Assembly (NCBI GenBank): GCA_020848835.1
Contig: JADLHJ010000012.1
Location: 1-64,000, forward strand
Origin: Candidatus Hydrogenedentota bacterium
Lineage (GTDB): Bacteria; Hydrogenedentota; Hydrogenedentia; Hydrogenedentales; SLHB01
Direction of reading: 5' to 3'
Length of the DNA stretch: 64,000 bases
Each line of letters opens with the position of its first letter. The stretch's first letter is position 1. Of this stretch, positions 36,603 through 46,207 are shown piece after piece. Under the pieces are notes generated by a model. It was not told the DNA's origin. It did no database searches and was given only the letters and a program-made list of their open reading frames with translations. Made by a program: the position numbers and the translations under genes.

Positions 36603-37292
36603 ATGAAAATTCTTGGCGTCGATACCAGTACACCCGTGAATACCGTCGCGCTCTGCGCCGACGGGCGCGTCCTCGCGGAAACCGTCGTCGATTGCGGGCG
36701 CGCCCACGCCGAACGCCTGATGGCGACCGTGGATTGGGTGCTGGGCCAGGCCGGCGTCCCGATTGACAAAGTCGAACTGCTCGCCGTCTCGAAGGGACCC
36801 GGATCCTTCACCGGATTGCGCATCGGCGTCGCCGCATGGAAAGGACTCGCCCTTGCAGGCAGCCTCCCCATGATTGGCGTGCCCACGCTCGACGCAATGA
36901 CGCGCATCGGCGCGTTTCACGATTGCGCGGTATGCCCCCTGCTCGATGCGAAGATGAGCGAAGTCTTTGGCGCGGTGTTTCGTTTCTCGCCCAACGGTCG
37001 GGAAAAGATTGTCGAAGACTGCGTCGCGCCAATCGAACAAATCCTAGAACGCGCGCCGGACGACACAATCTTTTTCGGCGATGGCGCGGAGTTGTACCGC
37101 GACGCGATTCAATCGGCGCGTCCGCGCGCGACAATCCTCGGCGGTGCGTTTCGTTCGCCGCGTGCGAGTGCGGTGTGTTTTGAAGCAGCGGCAATGCTTG
37201 CCGGCGGATGCCGCACCTCCGCCGCAGAAGTGCGGCCCGTATACCTGCGGATGTCGCAGCCCGAAGTGGTCCGCGCAAAGGCGGGCCCATGA
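36603..37292 (+). CDS. tsaB: tRNA threonylcarbamoyladenosine biosynthesis protein TsaB
   Basis: A 229-residue ASKHA-fold protein. MKILGVDTSTPVNTVAL opens the family; LLAVSKGPGSFTGLRIGVAA is the TsaB signature. TsaB is a scaffold partner of TsaD and TsaE in making t6A37 of ANN-decoding tRNAs. The start is ATG 36603, chosen by domain start; the longer frame to 36474 is not conserved-looking. Its stop overlaps rimI by 4 bp, a common gene order. Confidence 0.93.
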   Translation: MKILGVDTSTPVNTVALCADGRVLAETVVDCGRAHAERLMATVDWVLGQAGVPIDKVELLAVSKGPGSFTGLRIGVAAWKGLALAGSLPMIGVPTLDAMTRIGAFHDCAVCPLLDAKMSEVFGAVFRFSPNGREKIVEDCVAPIEQILERAPDDTIFFGDGAELYRDAIQSARPRATILGGAFRSPRASAVCFEAAAMLAGGCRTSAAEVRPVYLRMSQPEVVRAKAGP

Positions 37293-37753
37293 GCGTGTCC
37301 GAATCCGCGGTGCTGCGCTTTGTACCGCTCGCGGCGGCGCACCTGCGCGACGTGCTCGCAATCGAAAAAGAGGCATACCCCGAGCCGTGGTCCGAGGGCA
37401 TGTTTCGGGAGGAGATTCATCATCCGCGATCGTATTTCGTCGTGGTGATGCTCGACGATAAACTAATCGGTTACGGCGGGTATTGGCCCTTGCTCGACGA
37501 AGCGCACATCACGAGCGTGACGATTAAAGACGAATGCCGCGGCCTGGGCCACGGGCGCGTGTTGCTCGCGCACTTGCTGCAACATGCGCTGGACGAAGAG
37601 CTGGCCGCGGCCACGCTGGAGGTGCGGGAATCAAACGAGCGTGCGCGGAGTCTGTACGAAAGTTTTGGCTTCGCCATTACTGGGCGGCGCCGCCGGTACT
37701 ATCCGAAGACTGACGAGGATGCGCTGATCATGACGAAGCAGTTGTGTGGGTGA
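37289..37753 (+). CDS. rimI: Ribosomal-protein-alanine N-acetyltransferase RimI
   Basis: A 154-residue GNAT enzyme that acetylates the N-terminal alanine of ribosomal protein S18. VLAIEKEAYPEPWSEGMFREE is the RimI opening; HITSVTIKDECRGLGHGRVL holds the acetyl-CoA loop (RGLGHG); LEVRESNERARSLYESFGF is the C-terminal motif. ATG overlaps the tsaB stop (ATGA), so the pair forms a coupled operon. An upstream in-frame extension has no support. Confidence 0.93.
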   Translation: MSVSESAVLRFVPLAAAHLRDVLAIEKEAYPEPWSEGMFREEIHHPRSYFVVVMLDDKLIGYGGYWPLLDEAHITSVTIKDECRGLGHGRVLLAHLLQHALDEELAAATLEVRESNERARSLYESFGFAITGRRRRYYPKTDEDALIMTKQLCG

Positions 37754-37761
37754 GGTAGCGG

Positions 37762-40383
37762 GTGTCCGGAGCAACATTTAACAATGCAGAAGACGCGGCA
37801 GAGTCCGCACAGCAAACCGTCGGCGTGCCTCTGGGCGGCGTCGGCGCAGGCTGTTGCGAACTCGGCCGTGACGGCCGCTTCCGCAACATCACGATAAACA
37901 ATAACCGCACCAACGACACGCGCATCGACGTATCCCCCGGAAGCATGATCGCCATCCGCGCGGCGCGCCGCGGCAAAGTGGCGTTGCGCATTCTACAGAC
38001 CGACAGCGCGTTGCCTTTCAGCGATGCCGGCATTGCCGCGCCGTATACGGCCTCGCAGCGCCTCGCCTGGCGGGGCGTGTATCCGTGCTCGCATTACAAG
38101 CTCGACGATCCCACTTACCCGCTCGAAGTGACGTGGACCGCACTCACGCCAATTATCCCGTACGATCACGAAGCATCCACGTTGCCGCTGATCTTCCTTT
38201 CTTTCTATATCCAAAACCCATCCGATATTTCGTATGAAGTTTCGTTGGCGATGAATTGGGAAAACGTCTGCGGCTGCACGCGCGGAAATTTTCCCGAACG
38301 ACGAGGTCCGATACGTCCAATCCTTGTGAACATCGACCAGGAAAAGAGCACGCTTGAGTCTCAGGCGCATGAACCCGATCCCCGCCGGCTTATCGCGGGT
38401 CTCGAGTTTGGCTTTCGCGATGAATTCCGAACGAGCGCGGAAGGCAACTATGCCCTATTGATCGCGCAGCAGCGCGACGTGCAAGTCAGCATGATGGGCT
38501 GGAATGAACGCGACCCGCGCGAGCTCGAGGTATTCTGGAACCAGTTCCACGACTCGGGCCGCCTGGGGAACAAGCTGTCGCGACACGAAGCAAGCCATTC
38601 CGGCGCGTTGTGCGCTACCTTCGACGTCGGGCCGCAGCAAACGAAAAACATCGTGTACGTGCTTGCGTGGTATTGCCCGAAGTACGTTGTGTATGGCAGC
38701 GATCAGCGCAACGGTTACGCCAACAATTTCCAGAGCGCCATCGAAGTAGCGACGCAAGGGCTGACCTACCACCAGTACTACTTCAAAGCCGTGGAAGATT
38801 GGCAGCGGCGCATCATGACTTCGACTTTGCCGCAATGGTTGAGCAAGGCGCTGATCAACAACAACTACGTATTGTCAACCAACACACTTTTCAACGGCGG
38901 TAACGATTTTGCCATGTTTGAGACGCCGTCAGACCCGCGCGTGTCCACACTTGATCGGCGTCTATATTCGTCGATCGGATCGCTCCTGTTCTTTCCAAAC
39001 TTCGAAGAGGGCGAACTCGCGAGCATCGCGAAGCCAAAGGATGCACAACATCCCGGCCGCCTTTTTCGCTTCTCGGGCTTACTGGACAATCATCACGCTT
39101 CGCACGGCACTTCCAAGGACGTGATGCTCGACACCAGCATCGCTTTCGTGCTGATGGCGTATCGAAACTACTACATGACGGGCAAGAGGTTTATTCTCGA
39201 TCATCTATTCTCGCGTGTGAAAGAGGCCATGGCCTTCGTGCTCGAACACGATTGCGACGGCGACGGCTTGCCCGAGCAGCGCGGCTGTTCGATGACACGC
39301 GATCGCTGGGCCGTCTACGGTACGAACAGTTATACGAGCAGCCTTTGGATCGTGGCGCTTCGCGCGTACGCGCGTTTGGCGCGCCGGCTTGGCGACAAAG
39401 CAGAAGCGCTCAAGCACGAACAACTGTTGCCGCGCGCGCTCGAGAGTTTTGACCGCAAGTTATGGTTCGAGGAAGGCGGCTATTACCGGTTTTACTGCGC
39501 GACAGGCATCGAAGACGCACCGATGGAATTCAATAACGCCTGCGACGTGGCGCAACTCGCGGGGCAATGGTATGCGGACTTCCTGTGCCTGGGGCAATTG
39601 TTCCCCGCCGAAAAGGTAAAACGCGCGCTGGCTGCAATCTGCAAACTCAATGAACTGCGCAACGGCGTGATGCAGGGTCTCAATCCCGACACCTCGCCCT
39701 GCGCAAACCCTGAGAGCGTTGGTTTTCCACCGGAGGCCGATCGTGCTTGGCCGTCATTCGACATGGGATTTTACGCGAGTCTGATGATCGCGCATGGCTA
39801 TCCCGATCGCGGGCTGTTCGCCGTACAGCGGAATTGCAAGAACGTGCATGCGCGCCGCGGGCGTGTGTTCAACCAGCCGATGATGTGGGACGTCGAAAAA
39901 AATGACGCTGTCGGCTGGGGCCAGGACCGTTACATGGCTTCCATGTCCTCGTGGCACGTGCTCTACGCGCTACAAGGTTTCCATTTGAATGTACCCGATG
40001 GCGTGCTTTGGTTCCGGCCTCACCTGCCAATTGGCGTCTTCAGCTTGAGCGCGCCGCTATTCACCCCGATTAGTTTTGGCTGGGTGCGCTTTCGAGAAGA
40101 TGACGAAAAGATGTATCGGCAGTTTGTGCAACTCACGTTTGACAGCCCGATCTATCTGAAGACCCTCGTGCTGCGTATTCCCGCAGAAGTCGATGACGTC
40201 ACCGTCGAGTGCGAAAGCGAAAACGGCATCGAAAACGTGGACCATATCTTCGGTTACGACGGCAGCGAGCGGCTGATCGAAATCATCACAAAGAAACCGA
40301 TCATGATTGGGGGTATGTTGAAGATATCGCTCGCGCAAACGCGCGGCGCCGCCGTGCGCCTTCCGCGTCCGGCCGGGCGTTAA
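37762..40383 (+). CDS. GBA2-like glucosylceramidase family protein (GH116)
   Basis: 873 residues. The N-terminal domain begins with VGVPLGGVGAGCCELGRDG, typical of GBA2, and carries beta-rich structure. The catalytic (alpha/alpha)6 part includes DCDGDGLPEQRG and RDRWAVYGTNSYTSSLW, where the acid/base Asp of GH116 is expected. In GH116 the nucleophile Glu lies in an NELY-like motif; the equivalent region here reads INNNYVL (around 38848-38868), so that Glu seems absent. The enzyme may be inactive, use another residue, or be misaligned by me. GTG start at 37762 with GAGG 6-8 bases upstream, 8 bp after rimI. Confidence 0.78.
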   Translation: MSGATFNNAEDAAESAQQTVGVPLGGVGAGCCELGRDGRFRNITINNNRTNDTRIDVSPGSMIAIRAARRGKVALRILQTDSALPFSDAGIAAPYTASQRLAWRGVYPCSHYKLDDPTYPLEVTWTALTPIIPYDHEASTLPLIFLSFYIQNPSDISYEVSLAMNWENVCGCTRGNFPERRGPIRPILVNIDQEKSTLESQAHEPDPRRLIAGLEFGFRDEFRTSAEGNYALLIAQQRDVQVSMMGWNERDPRELEVFWNQFHDSGRLGNKLSRHEASHSGALCATFDVGPQQTKNIVYVLAWYCPKYVVYGSDQRNGYANNFQSAIEVATQGLTYHQYYFKAVEDWQRRIMTSTLPQWLSKALINNNYVLSTNTLFNGGNDFAMFETPSDPRVSTLDRRLYSSIGSLLFFPNFEEGELASIAKPKDAQHPGRLFRFSGLLDNHHASHGTSKDVMLDTSIAFVLMAYRNYYMTGKRFILDHLFSRVKEAMAFVLEHDCDGDGLPEQRGCSMTRDRWAVYGTNSYTSSLWIVALRAYARLARRLGDKAEALKHEQLLPRALESFDRKLWFEEGGYYRFYCATGIEDAPMEFNNACDVAQLAGQWYADFLCLGQLFPAEKVKRALAAICKLNELRNGVMQGLNPDTSPCANPESVGFPPEADRAWPSFDMGFYASLMIAHGYPDRGLFAVQRNCKNVHARRGRVFNQPMMWDVEKNDAVGWGQDRYMASMSSWHVLYALQGFHLNVPDGVLWFRPHLPIGVFSLSAPLFTPISFGWVRFREDDEKMYRQFVQLTFDSPIYLKTLVLRIPAEVDDVTVECESENGIENVDHIFGYDGSERLIEIITKKPIMIGGMLKISLAQTRGAAVRLPRPAGR

Positions 40384-40389
40384 CCGTGT

Positions 40390-40989
40390 ATGCGAATTTA
40401 TGGGCTAACCGGCGGCACGGGCAGCGGAAAATCTGAAGCCGCGCGCCGCTTTGCCTCCCACGGCATTCCAATCATCGATGCAGACGCCGTTGGCCACGAA
40501 GTCATCGCACCGGGCGGTGCGGCAGAGAAGTCCGTGATAGATGCCTTTGGCGAAGGCATTCTCACCGATGGCGCCATTGATCGCGGGAAGCTGGGAACCC
40601 AGGTGTTTCGCAACGAAGAGGCACGAAAGAAACTCAATTCAATCGTGCATCCCGCCATCGGCATGGCCATTGCCATGCGCTGTGCTGCGCTCGCCGAGCA
40701 GCGCGATGTCGTCATTATCGATGCCGCGCTGATCGCCGAGAATGGAAAGAAAGAGGACTATCTGAGTGGTCTAATGCTGGTGTTGTGCCCGGATGATTTG
40801 CGTGTGCAACGGCTCGTGGCGCATCGCGGTGTCGATGAGGCGGAGGCGCGCAGGCGCATCGCAGCGCAAACGCCGCCGGAAAAGAAGCTTGCCCTTGCCG
40901 ATTGGGTGATCGACAATAGTGGTGATATCGATGCGCTGCATGCGCGTGTTGACGAAGTCGCCGAGGTACTGATGACCCATGCCGGATAA
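40390..40989 (+). CDS. coaE: Dephospho-CoA kinase
   Basis: A 199-residue P-loop kinase for the last step of CoA synthesis. Walker A GGTGSGKS is at 8-15, the substrate motif is DADAVGHEV, and IVHPAIG fits the conserved HP region. The LID shows RRIAAQTPPEKK. The start is ATG 40390, only 6 bp after the GBA2-like gene. It overlaps the next gene by 11 bp. Confidence 0.95.
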   Translation: MRIYGLTGGTGSGKSEAARRFASHGIPIIDADAVGHEVIAPGGAAEKSVIDAFGEGILTDGAIDRGKLGTQVFRNEEARKKLNSIVHPAIGMAIAMRCAALAEQRDVVIIDAALIAENGKKEDYLSGLMLVLCPDDLRVQRLVAHRGVDEAEARRRIAAQTPPEKKLALADWVIDNSGDIDALHARVDEVAEVLMTHAG

Positions 40990-41482
40990 GTTGGCCAAAT
41001 GCCCGCGTTGCGGGAAGATTTACGCTGAGCAACCCGGCAAGGCCATGTGCGCGCGGTGCAACACGGAAGTCCTCGAATACGAGGACCGCATCCTTGATGC
41101 CATTGGAAAGCGTGGCCTGCGCCAACCCGAGGACATCGCGGAGATCACCGGCATTCCCCTCGAAGCAGTCATTGAACTCGTCGAGTCCAGCGCGTTGATA
41201 GGCCACGAAATCGAGCAGGAACGGCTTTGTGTGGCCTGCAAGGAACGTTTCGCGCAGAAGTATTGCGAATACTGTTTCCACTGCCGGCTGTCGCTCAACA
41301 AGGCCTTTGGCGATGCGGTGAAACTGATTGGCGATATTCAGTCTCGGGAACTGGCGGTGAAGAAGGAACAAGCCCGCGAACTCGATTTTCTCCCGAGTGT
41401 GGACAACGCCCTCAAGCACAAGCGAGACCGCCGAACGCTTCGCAGACCGGACCCGACACCCAAGAGCAAATACTCGCCATAG
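40979..41482 (+). CDS. Zinc-ribbon protein resembling flagellar-operon YvyF
   Basis: A 167-residue protein with CPRCGK and CARCNT (residues 8-13, 24-29) forming one Cys4 site and CVACKE plus CEYCFHC later (around 83-102). Between them DAIGKRGLRQPEDIAEITGI resembles a winged helix. This order is like the YvyF/TIGR03826 family of flagellar-operon proteins, but no flagellar genes lie here. Start ATG 40979 overlaps coaE by 11 bp. The function is unknown. Confidence 0.6.
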   Translation: MPDKLAKCPRCGKIYAEQPGKAMCARCNTEVLEYEDRILDAIGKRGLRQPEDIAEITGIPLEAVIELVESSALIGHEIEQERLCVACKERFAQKYCEYCFHCRLSLNKAFGDAVKLIGDIQSRELAVKKEQARELDFLPSVDNALKHKRDRRTLRRPDPTPKSKYSP

Positions 41483-41624
41483 CTTGCGGCCCTTCGCGTT
41501 TAAACTGTAGACTACGGGTGATTGCGCGGCCAGTCGGGGTAAAGCCGCGAATATGTTGTGCGAATAACTTTTCCGCGGGCCGATTCGGGGACCGGCGCTG
41601 CGTTACGCTGCAAGGATCGGGCGA

Positions 41625-42758
41625 ATGGATTTGACGGTCATCACGACGTATCGCTGCAATTCCCATTGCTCGATGTGTTACATCTGGAAATACCCCACGG
41701 ACCCCGGCGAGGAAGTGAACGCCGAGGACCTGAAGAAGCTCCCCGGCGGGTTCGACAACCTCAACATCACCGGCGGCGAACCCACCTTGCGCAAGGACCT
41801 CCCCGATCTCGTCGAGACGCTGCACCCGAAGGCGCGCATCCTCGAAATTAGCTCGAACGGCCTGCACGCGGAGCGCCTCGAACCGATTATCAAGAAGTAC
41901 CCGCAGACGAAGGTGCGCTTCAGTCTCGAAGGGTTTGACGACACCAACAACCGCATCCGCGGCGAGCAGGACGGCTTCAAGAAGAAGGTCGCAGGCATGA
42001 TGCGCTTGAAGGAATTGGGCGGACAAGACCTCGGCTTTGGCGCGGTGATACAGGACGACAACATCACCGAAGTCGTAGACCTCTACAAATTCGCGCAGGA
42101 GAAAGACGTCGAGTTCGCAACGTCCACGCTGCACAACGCATTCCAGTTTCACAAGAACGACAACGTGATGTACGACCGTATGAAAGTCGCGCGGGAAGTC
42201 GAGAAGCTCATCACGGAGATGCTGAAGACCAACAAGGTGAAGAACTGGTTTCGCGCGTACCTGAACCTCGGCTTGATCGAGAACATTCTCGGTCACGATC
42301 GCCTGATTCCATGCACAGCAGGTAAAGACTTCGCGTTCATCGATCCCTGGTGCGACGTGTACGCCTGCAACGTGCGGCCCGACTTGTTGCTGGGTAACCT
42401 GCGGCGTCAATCGTGGGATGAGATCATGAACAGCCCGAAGTCGCGCGAGATTCGCGATAAAGTGAAGGCCTGCAAGCAGAACTGCTGGATGGTGACCACC
42501 GCGCGGACGGCGATGCGCAATCCCGTAGTGCCGCAATTGCCAAAGGCTAAGCCATTCTGGTGGGTCGTCGTGAACAAGGCGCGCGCCACGCTCGGCATGC
42601 CGATACCGTTTCAGAAATATGTCGATTACGGCGTTGTCGTGAAAGACGACGACGTACCAAAGCGCGAGCATTTCCTCGACAATAAGCAAGTGAAGCGCCG
42701 CAAACAGACGGCGGAAGAAACGCATTATTCCTTTGTGGGTGAATACTTCAACCGGTAG
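41625..42758 (+). CDS. Radical SAM/SPASM protein
   Basis: 377 residues. The cluster motif C11-x3-C15-x2-C18 lies in YRCNSHCSMCYIW, and GGEP is at 50-53. A C-terminal SPASM-like region carries CDVYACNVRPDLLLGNL and CKQNCW. It likely uses 5'-deoxyadenosyl radicals; its substrate is unknown. Position just before a Wzz-like gene and a flippase suggests a role in surface polysaccharide or lipid modification. AAGGA lies about 9 bases before the ATG. Confidence 0.88.
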   Translation: MDLTVITTYRCNSHCSMCYIWKYPTDPGEEVNAEDLKKLPGGFDNLNITGGEPTLRKDLPDLVETLHPKARILEISSNGLHAERLEPIIKKYPQTKVRFSLEGFDDTNNRIRGEQDGFKKKVAGMMRLKELGGQDLGFGAVIQDDNITEVVDLYKFAQEKDVEFATSTLHNAFQFHKNDNVMYDRMKVAREVEKLITEMLKTNKVKNWFRAYLNLGLIENILGHDRLIPCTAGKDFAFIDPWCDVYACNVRPDLLLGNLRRQSWDEIMNSPKSREIRDKVKACKQNCWMVTTARTAMRNPVVPQLPKAKPFWWVVVNKARATLGMPIPFQKYVDYGVVVKDDDVPKREHFLDNKQVKRRKQTAEETHYSFVGEYFNR

Positions 42759-42830
42759 CGCGGTGGTTTGACCGGGAATTTCAGCGTTAACTATAGTCAC
42801 ATGCTCTATCCTTGATGGAGTCAGTACAGA

Positions 42831-44207
42831 ATGCCTACGCCCTCCGAACGAGAAGCCGGCCTCCAAAAATTGAATACGGTCCGCGAGTTGTGGGCCACGT
42901 GGACCTACGTCATTCTCGCGTCCGTCCTGCGTCCGCTCGCGAACAAGGCGAAAATCGCCTACGTCACATTCGCCCTCGTTTTCGTTGTGTTTGTGTGGTA
43001 TTCGCTGCGCACAAGCTATTCGTACTCCGCCACGGCGTCGCTGCTGTTTTCGCCGCCTACGTTCCAAACAAAGAGCCCTGGCGCGGAAATGATGCCGGAA
43101 CCGCTCGATATGCCGTCGTATTCGAAACTGATTCGTGACGGAGCGATTCTCGAAAAGGTCGCGGCGCGACTGTACAAAGAAAAGCCCGAGCTTTGGGAGA
43201 CGATGCACGAGTCCGGACGGATGGTTCCGCAAGTGTTGCAGCAGATGATCTCGGTCGCGACAGAAGTGATCGAAAAGACACCGCAGAAAGTAACGTATGC
43301 GCGCGCGCTGTATCTTACGGCGTCTGCGAATTCCCCGGAGCGCGCGCAGCACCTCGCGAGCGTGTGGGCTGAAGAGGCGGTGGATGCCGCGCGCAAGTTC
43401 ACGCTGCCTAGCGCGGCGGCGACCATCGAGTTTGTGCGCACGGAATTTGATGCAGCCAAGATGGAGCTTGAGGCGAAGGACGAGTTGCTGCGGCAGGACC
43501 AGGCGCAGTTTGACGTAGAACGGATGAAGTTGCTGAAAGAAGAACTCGTCAAGATTCTCGCGAAGCAGAAGGGCGATCTGGCGGCGGCGGTTGTCGAAGT
43601 TGCCGATGCGCGCAGACAGGTAGAAGAGATGCAGAAGCTGTTGGCGAACGAGAAGCCCACGATAGAGATTCGCCGCGCGCCGTCCGTAGACGCGCTTGCG
43701 CAGATCGGCGCGGAGGGCGGGAAGAATGTCCCCATATATAAAGAAGAAATCGCGAACCAAACGTATCCAAGTTTGAAGGTCCATGAGGCGGAGTCAGTGC
43801 AGTTGTTGAGCGGCGCGGAGGGGCGTGTCGAGGCGCTGCAAACTGAAATCGCGAAGATGGAAGCGGACCTCGCGACGTTGAACGAGCAATACGTGCAGCA
43901 CGATACAAAGCAGAAGCAATTGACGCGCGAAATTACCGCGGGCGACGAATACCTGCTTGCGATGGCGAAACAACGCGACGAAATTGCATTGCTCGAAGCG
44001 GCCACGAAGATGGAGCAAGCGAAATCGATTTTCGTCGCCAACGCGCCGACGCTACCGACCGATCCTTCCAACAAGCTTGTGCGCTGGGCGGCGCTTCCCA
44101 TTGGTTTTGCGCTTGCGCTGATCGCAGGCATTGCGGCGGCGAACTTTGCTTACGAAATCGATCGCGTTCGCGCCGCACAACCGAAAGACGAAGAGCCCGA
44201 GGAATGA
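42831..44207 (+). CDS. Wzz/GNVR-type polysaccharide chain-length or export protein
   Basis: 458 residues. One transmembrane segment near the N-terminus (IAYVTFALVFVVFVWYSLRT), a long coiled-coil periplasmic region (about 180-400, many A/E/K/Q heptads) and a second transmembrane segment near the end (LPIGFALALIAGIAAANFAY) give the two-TM Wzz topology. No tyrosine kinase domain follows. A 4-bp overlap with the flippase gene indicates coupling. TGGAG is about 11 bases upstream of the ATG. Confidence 0.85.
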   Translation: MPTPSEREAGLQKLNTVRELWATWTYVILASVLRPLANKAKIAYVTFALVFVVFVWYSLRTSYSYSATASLLFSPPTFQTKSPGAEMMPEPLDMPSYSKLIRDGAILEKVAARLYKEKPELWETMHESGRMVPQVLQQMISVATEVIEKTPQKVTYARALYLTASANSPERAQHLASVWAEEAVDAARKFTLPSAAATIEFVRTEFDAAKMELEAKDELLRQDQAQFDVERMKLLKEELVKILAKQKGDLAAAVVEVADARRQVEEMQKLLANEKPTIEIRRAPSVDALAQIGAEGGKNVPIYKEEIANQTYPSLKVHEAESVQLLSGAEGRVEALQTEIAKMEADLATLNEQYVQHDTKQKQLTREITAGDEYLLAMAKQRDEIALLEAATKMEQAKSIFVANAPTLPTDPSNKLVRWAALPIGFALALIAGIAAANFAYEIDRVRAAQPKDEEPEE

Positions 44208-45796
44208 CCACTGGCCCCGGCGTCGCGTCGGAAGGTGTGACCGCGGGACCAACAGCGGACGCATCGATCCGCGCGAAGATGCGCAGCGGCGTGCTGTGGT
44301 GGGGCCTGGGCAATGCCGTCTCCCGGGTGTTGCGATTTGCGGCTCAGTTTCTCCTTATATGGCTGCTCGCGCCTGCCGAATTGGGTCTCGTCGCGATGAC
44401 GACCGCGTTTCTCAACGTACTGCAAATGGTTTCTGAGTTCGGCGTGGGCGTTTCGGTCATTCAGAAGAAAGACATCACTGATCGCTACGTCCACACCGCG
44501 TTCTGGCTCAATCTCGCGGCGAGTTTGATCATCCTCGATGTGACATGGCACGCGGCACCGTGGATCGCCCAATTTTATGGCGCGGACGAGATTACGTGGC
44601 TCGTGCGCGTTACCAGCCTTAGTTTTCCGATCACCGCGCTGCGCACGATACCGGTTTCGTTGTTGCGCAGGCGCATGCAGTTTGGCCTGAACTCCGCGTT
44701 GGAGACCGCGTGGAACGGTATCAGCGGTTTGCTGATGGTGCTGTTCGCATGGTTTGGCGCGTCGTATTGGAGCCTTGTGATTCCTGCAATGATCGTCGGT
44801 CTGTTGATGACACCGTTCTGGTTCTCCTATGCGAAGTGGAAACCCGCCTTTGTTTTCGATCGCCGCGAGTTTTCCGATCTGTTTCATTACTCGAAGCACC
44901 TCGTCGGCGCTTCACTGTTATCGCTTGTGCTGGGCAATGCAGGCTTTGTGATCGCCGGACATCTGCTGGGCAAAGACGCGGCTGGCCTTTTCAACGTCGC
45001 GAGCGTTTACTCGACGATCGTCTTGATCAATTACGCGTGGCTCATTGGCAACGTGTCGCTGTCCGGCTTTGCAGCAAAGCAAGGCGACAATGAGGCACTG
45101 CGCAGCGGGTTCCTCCGCGTGTATGAACTGCTCGTGGCGACGACGCTGCCAATCCATGTTCTTGGCGTCGTACTCGCGCCGATGTTGTTCACGGTATTCA
45201 TGCCGGACCGCTACCAGCCGGCGCTGGTCTGTTTTCAACTTTTGCTTGCGTTCGCGGCGGTGCGATCTCTGGCGGCCCACGTCGCGCCGTTTTACAACGC
45301 GATCAACAAGGCGCACATCAACCTTTACTACTTCCTGATCTCGACGCCGCTGTGCATCGCGATCATGTACGTTGCGTGCCGGCGCGGATTGGAGACCGGC
45401 GGCGTGCAAGCGGGCCTTGACGCACTCGGCTGGGCCACGGCGCTCTCGCAGGGTCTCTCGACTCTTGGCGTGCTTGCGGTCGCCAAGTATGTTGTCGGCC
45501 GGGACGAGGCCGGGCTCTTGCGCCGGGCGTTGCCCTACGCGACCGCCGCCGCGTTGGCAGCCGCGGTGACCTACGGCGTTGCGTTTGCCGCCATGTCTGT
45601 TTCATCCGGGCTTCCCGTGCGCGTATACGGGTTCATCGTCCTCGTTATCGCGACGGGCGCGGGCATGGCGGTTTACGTCACGACCTTATACGTCGCGGCG
45701 CGGCCGAAACTCGCCGTCCTAGTGCGCGACGCCGTGCCGAGGAAACTCCGCGACCGCGTCGTCTACCGCTGGCTTCCGCAACTCCGCAATGCGTGA
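44204..45796 (+). CDS. Polysaccharide flippase (Wzx/MOP family)
   Basis: A 530-residue membrane protein with about 14 hydrophobic segments and the MOP-family opening GVLWWGLGNAVSRVLRFAAQ. It probably flips lipid-linked saccharide units across the inner membrane. ATG overlaps the Wzz-like gene by 4 bp (ATGA). No glycosyltransferase or polymerase genes follow; repeat DNA begins directly after. Confidence 0.9.
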   Translation: MTTGPGVASEGVTAGPTADASIRAKMRSGVLWWGLGNAVSRVLRFAAQFLLIWLLAPAELGLVAMTTAFLNVLQMVSEFGVGVSVIQKKDITDRYVHTAFWLNLAASLIILDVTWHAAPWIAQFYGADEITWLVRVTSLSFPITALRTIPVSLLRRRMQFGLNSALETAWNGISGLLMVLFAWFGASYWSLVIPAMIVGLLMTPFWFSYAKWKPAFVFDRREFSDLFHYSKHLVGASLLSLVLGNAGFVIAGHLLGKDAAGLFNVASVYSTIVLINYAWLIGNVSLSGFAAKQGDNEALRSGFLRVYELLVATTLPIHVLGVVLAPMLFTVFMPDRYQPALVCFQLLLAFAAVRSLAAHVAPFYNAINKAHINLYYFLISTPLCIAIMYVACRRGLETGGVQAGLDALGWATALSQGLSTLGVLAVAKYVVGRDEAGLLRRALPYATAAALAAAVTYGVAFAAMSVSSGLPVRVYGFIVLVIATGAGMAVYVTTLYVAARPKLAVLVRDAVPRKLRDRVVYRWLPQLRNA

Positions 45797-45817
45797 GGGA
45801 GCCGGTTACCGATGCAG

Positions 45818-45849
45818 CTCTACTATCTAGCCCACGGCGTTGCACTCTG
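45818..45849 (+). repeat. 32-bp dispersed repeat, copy 2
   Basis: Matches 12761-12792 at 27 of 32 positions and shares the core GCCCACGGCGTTGCAC. It is located just after the flippase stop codon. Confidence 0.6.
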
Positions 45850-45892
45850 AGATCCGAAGTTTGGGAAACAAGGGATCGTTGACAGCAAGGTG

Positions 45893-45973
45893 CGCGAATT
45901 AAGCCGTCAATGGTTGACAGTTGTGCTTGGAGTGGCAATGGATAGTTGAACCCGCACGCGAAACGACCCCTGT
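45893..45973 (-). repeat. ~80-bp dispersed inverted repeat, copy 2
   Basis: The reverse complement of this block matches 36279-36357 closely (identical over the ~37 bases nearest GCGAATTAAG). It brackets, in inverted orientation, the block from tsaB to the flippase. Confidence 0.85.
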
Positions 45974-46109
45974 TTGGTGGACAATTTTGAGAAAAATGGG
46001 CTGTTTTTATTGGGCGAGAGGAGTGGGAGATACGAGATCGGTGGGAGGAGTGGAGGCGATGATTAAGATCGTAAGGACGATTGGTAAACTCTTCGAATGT
46101 TGCCAGAAC

Positions 46110-46206
46110 CCCTACAGGGTTCGCTTCGCTTTGGTGTCAGCTTACCCAGGGTAGGTCCGCCTGCGTCGAAGCGACTCCGGCGGCCCAACCCTGGGCTACG
46201 TGCTGC
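46110..46206. repeat. Composite palindromic block
   Basis: AACCC-ctaca-GGGTT forms one hairpin. TACCCAGGGTAGGTCCGCC and the later GGCGGCCCAACCCTGGGCTA form a larger imperfect one. It precedes the tandem array and probably belongs to the same repeat element. Confidence 0.55.
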
Positions 46207-46207
46207 A

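Noticed and set aside
41412-43784. A 790-codon open frame on the minus strand
   Set aside because: It lies across the radical SAM and Wzz-like genes, which have clear motifs on the plus strand. Its translation is rich in Arg/His/Leu and has no domain pattern, as expected from the opposite strand of GC-rich codons.
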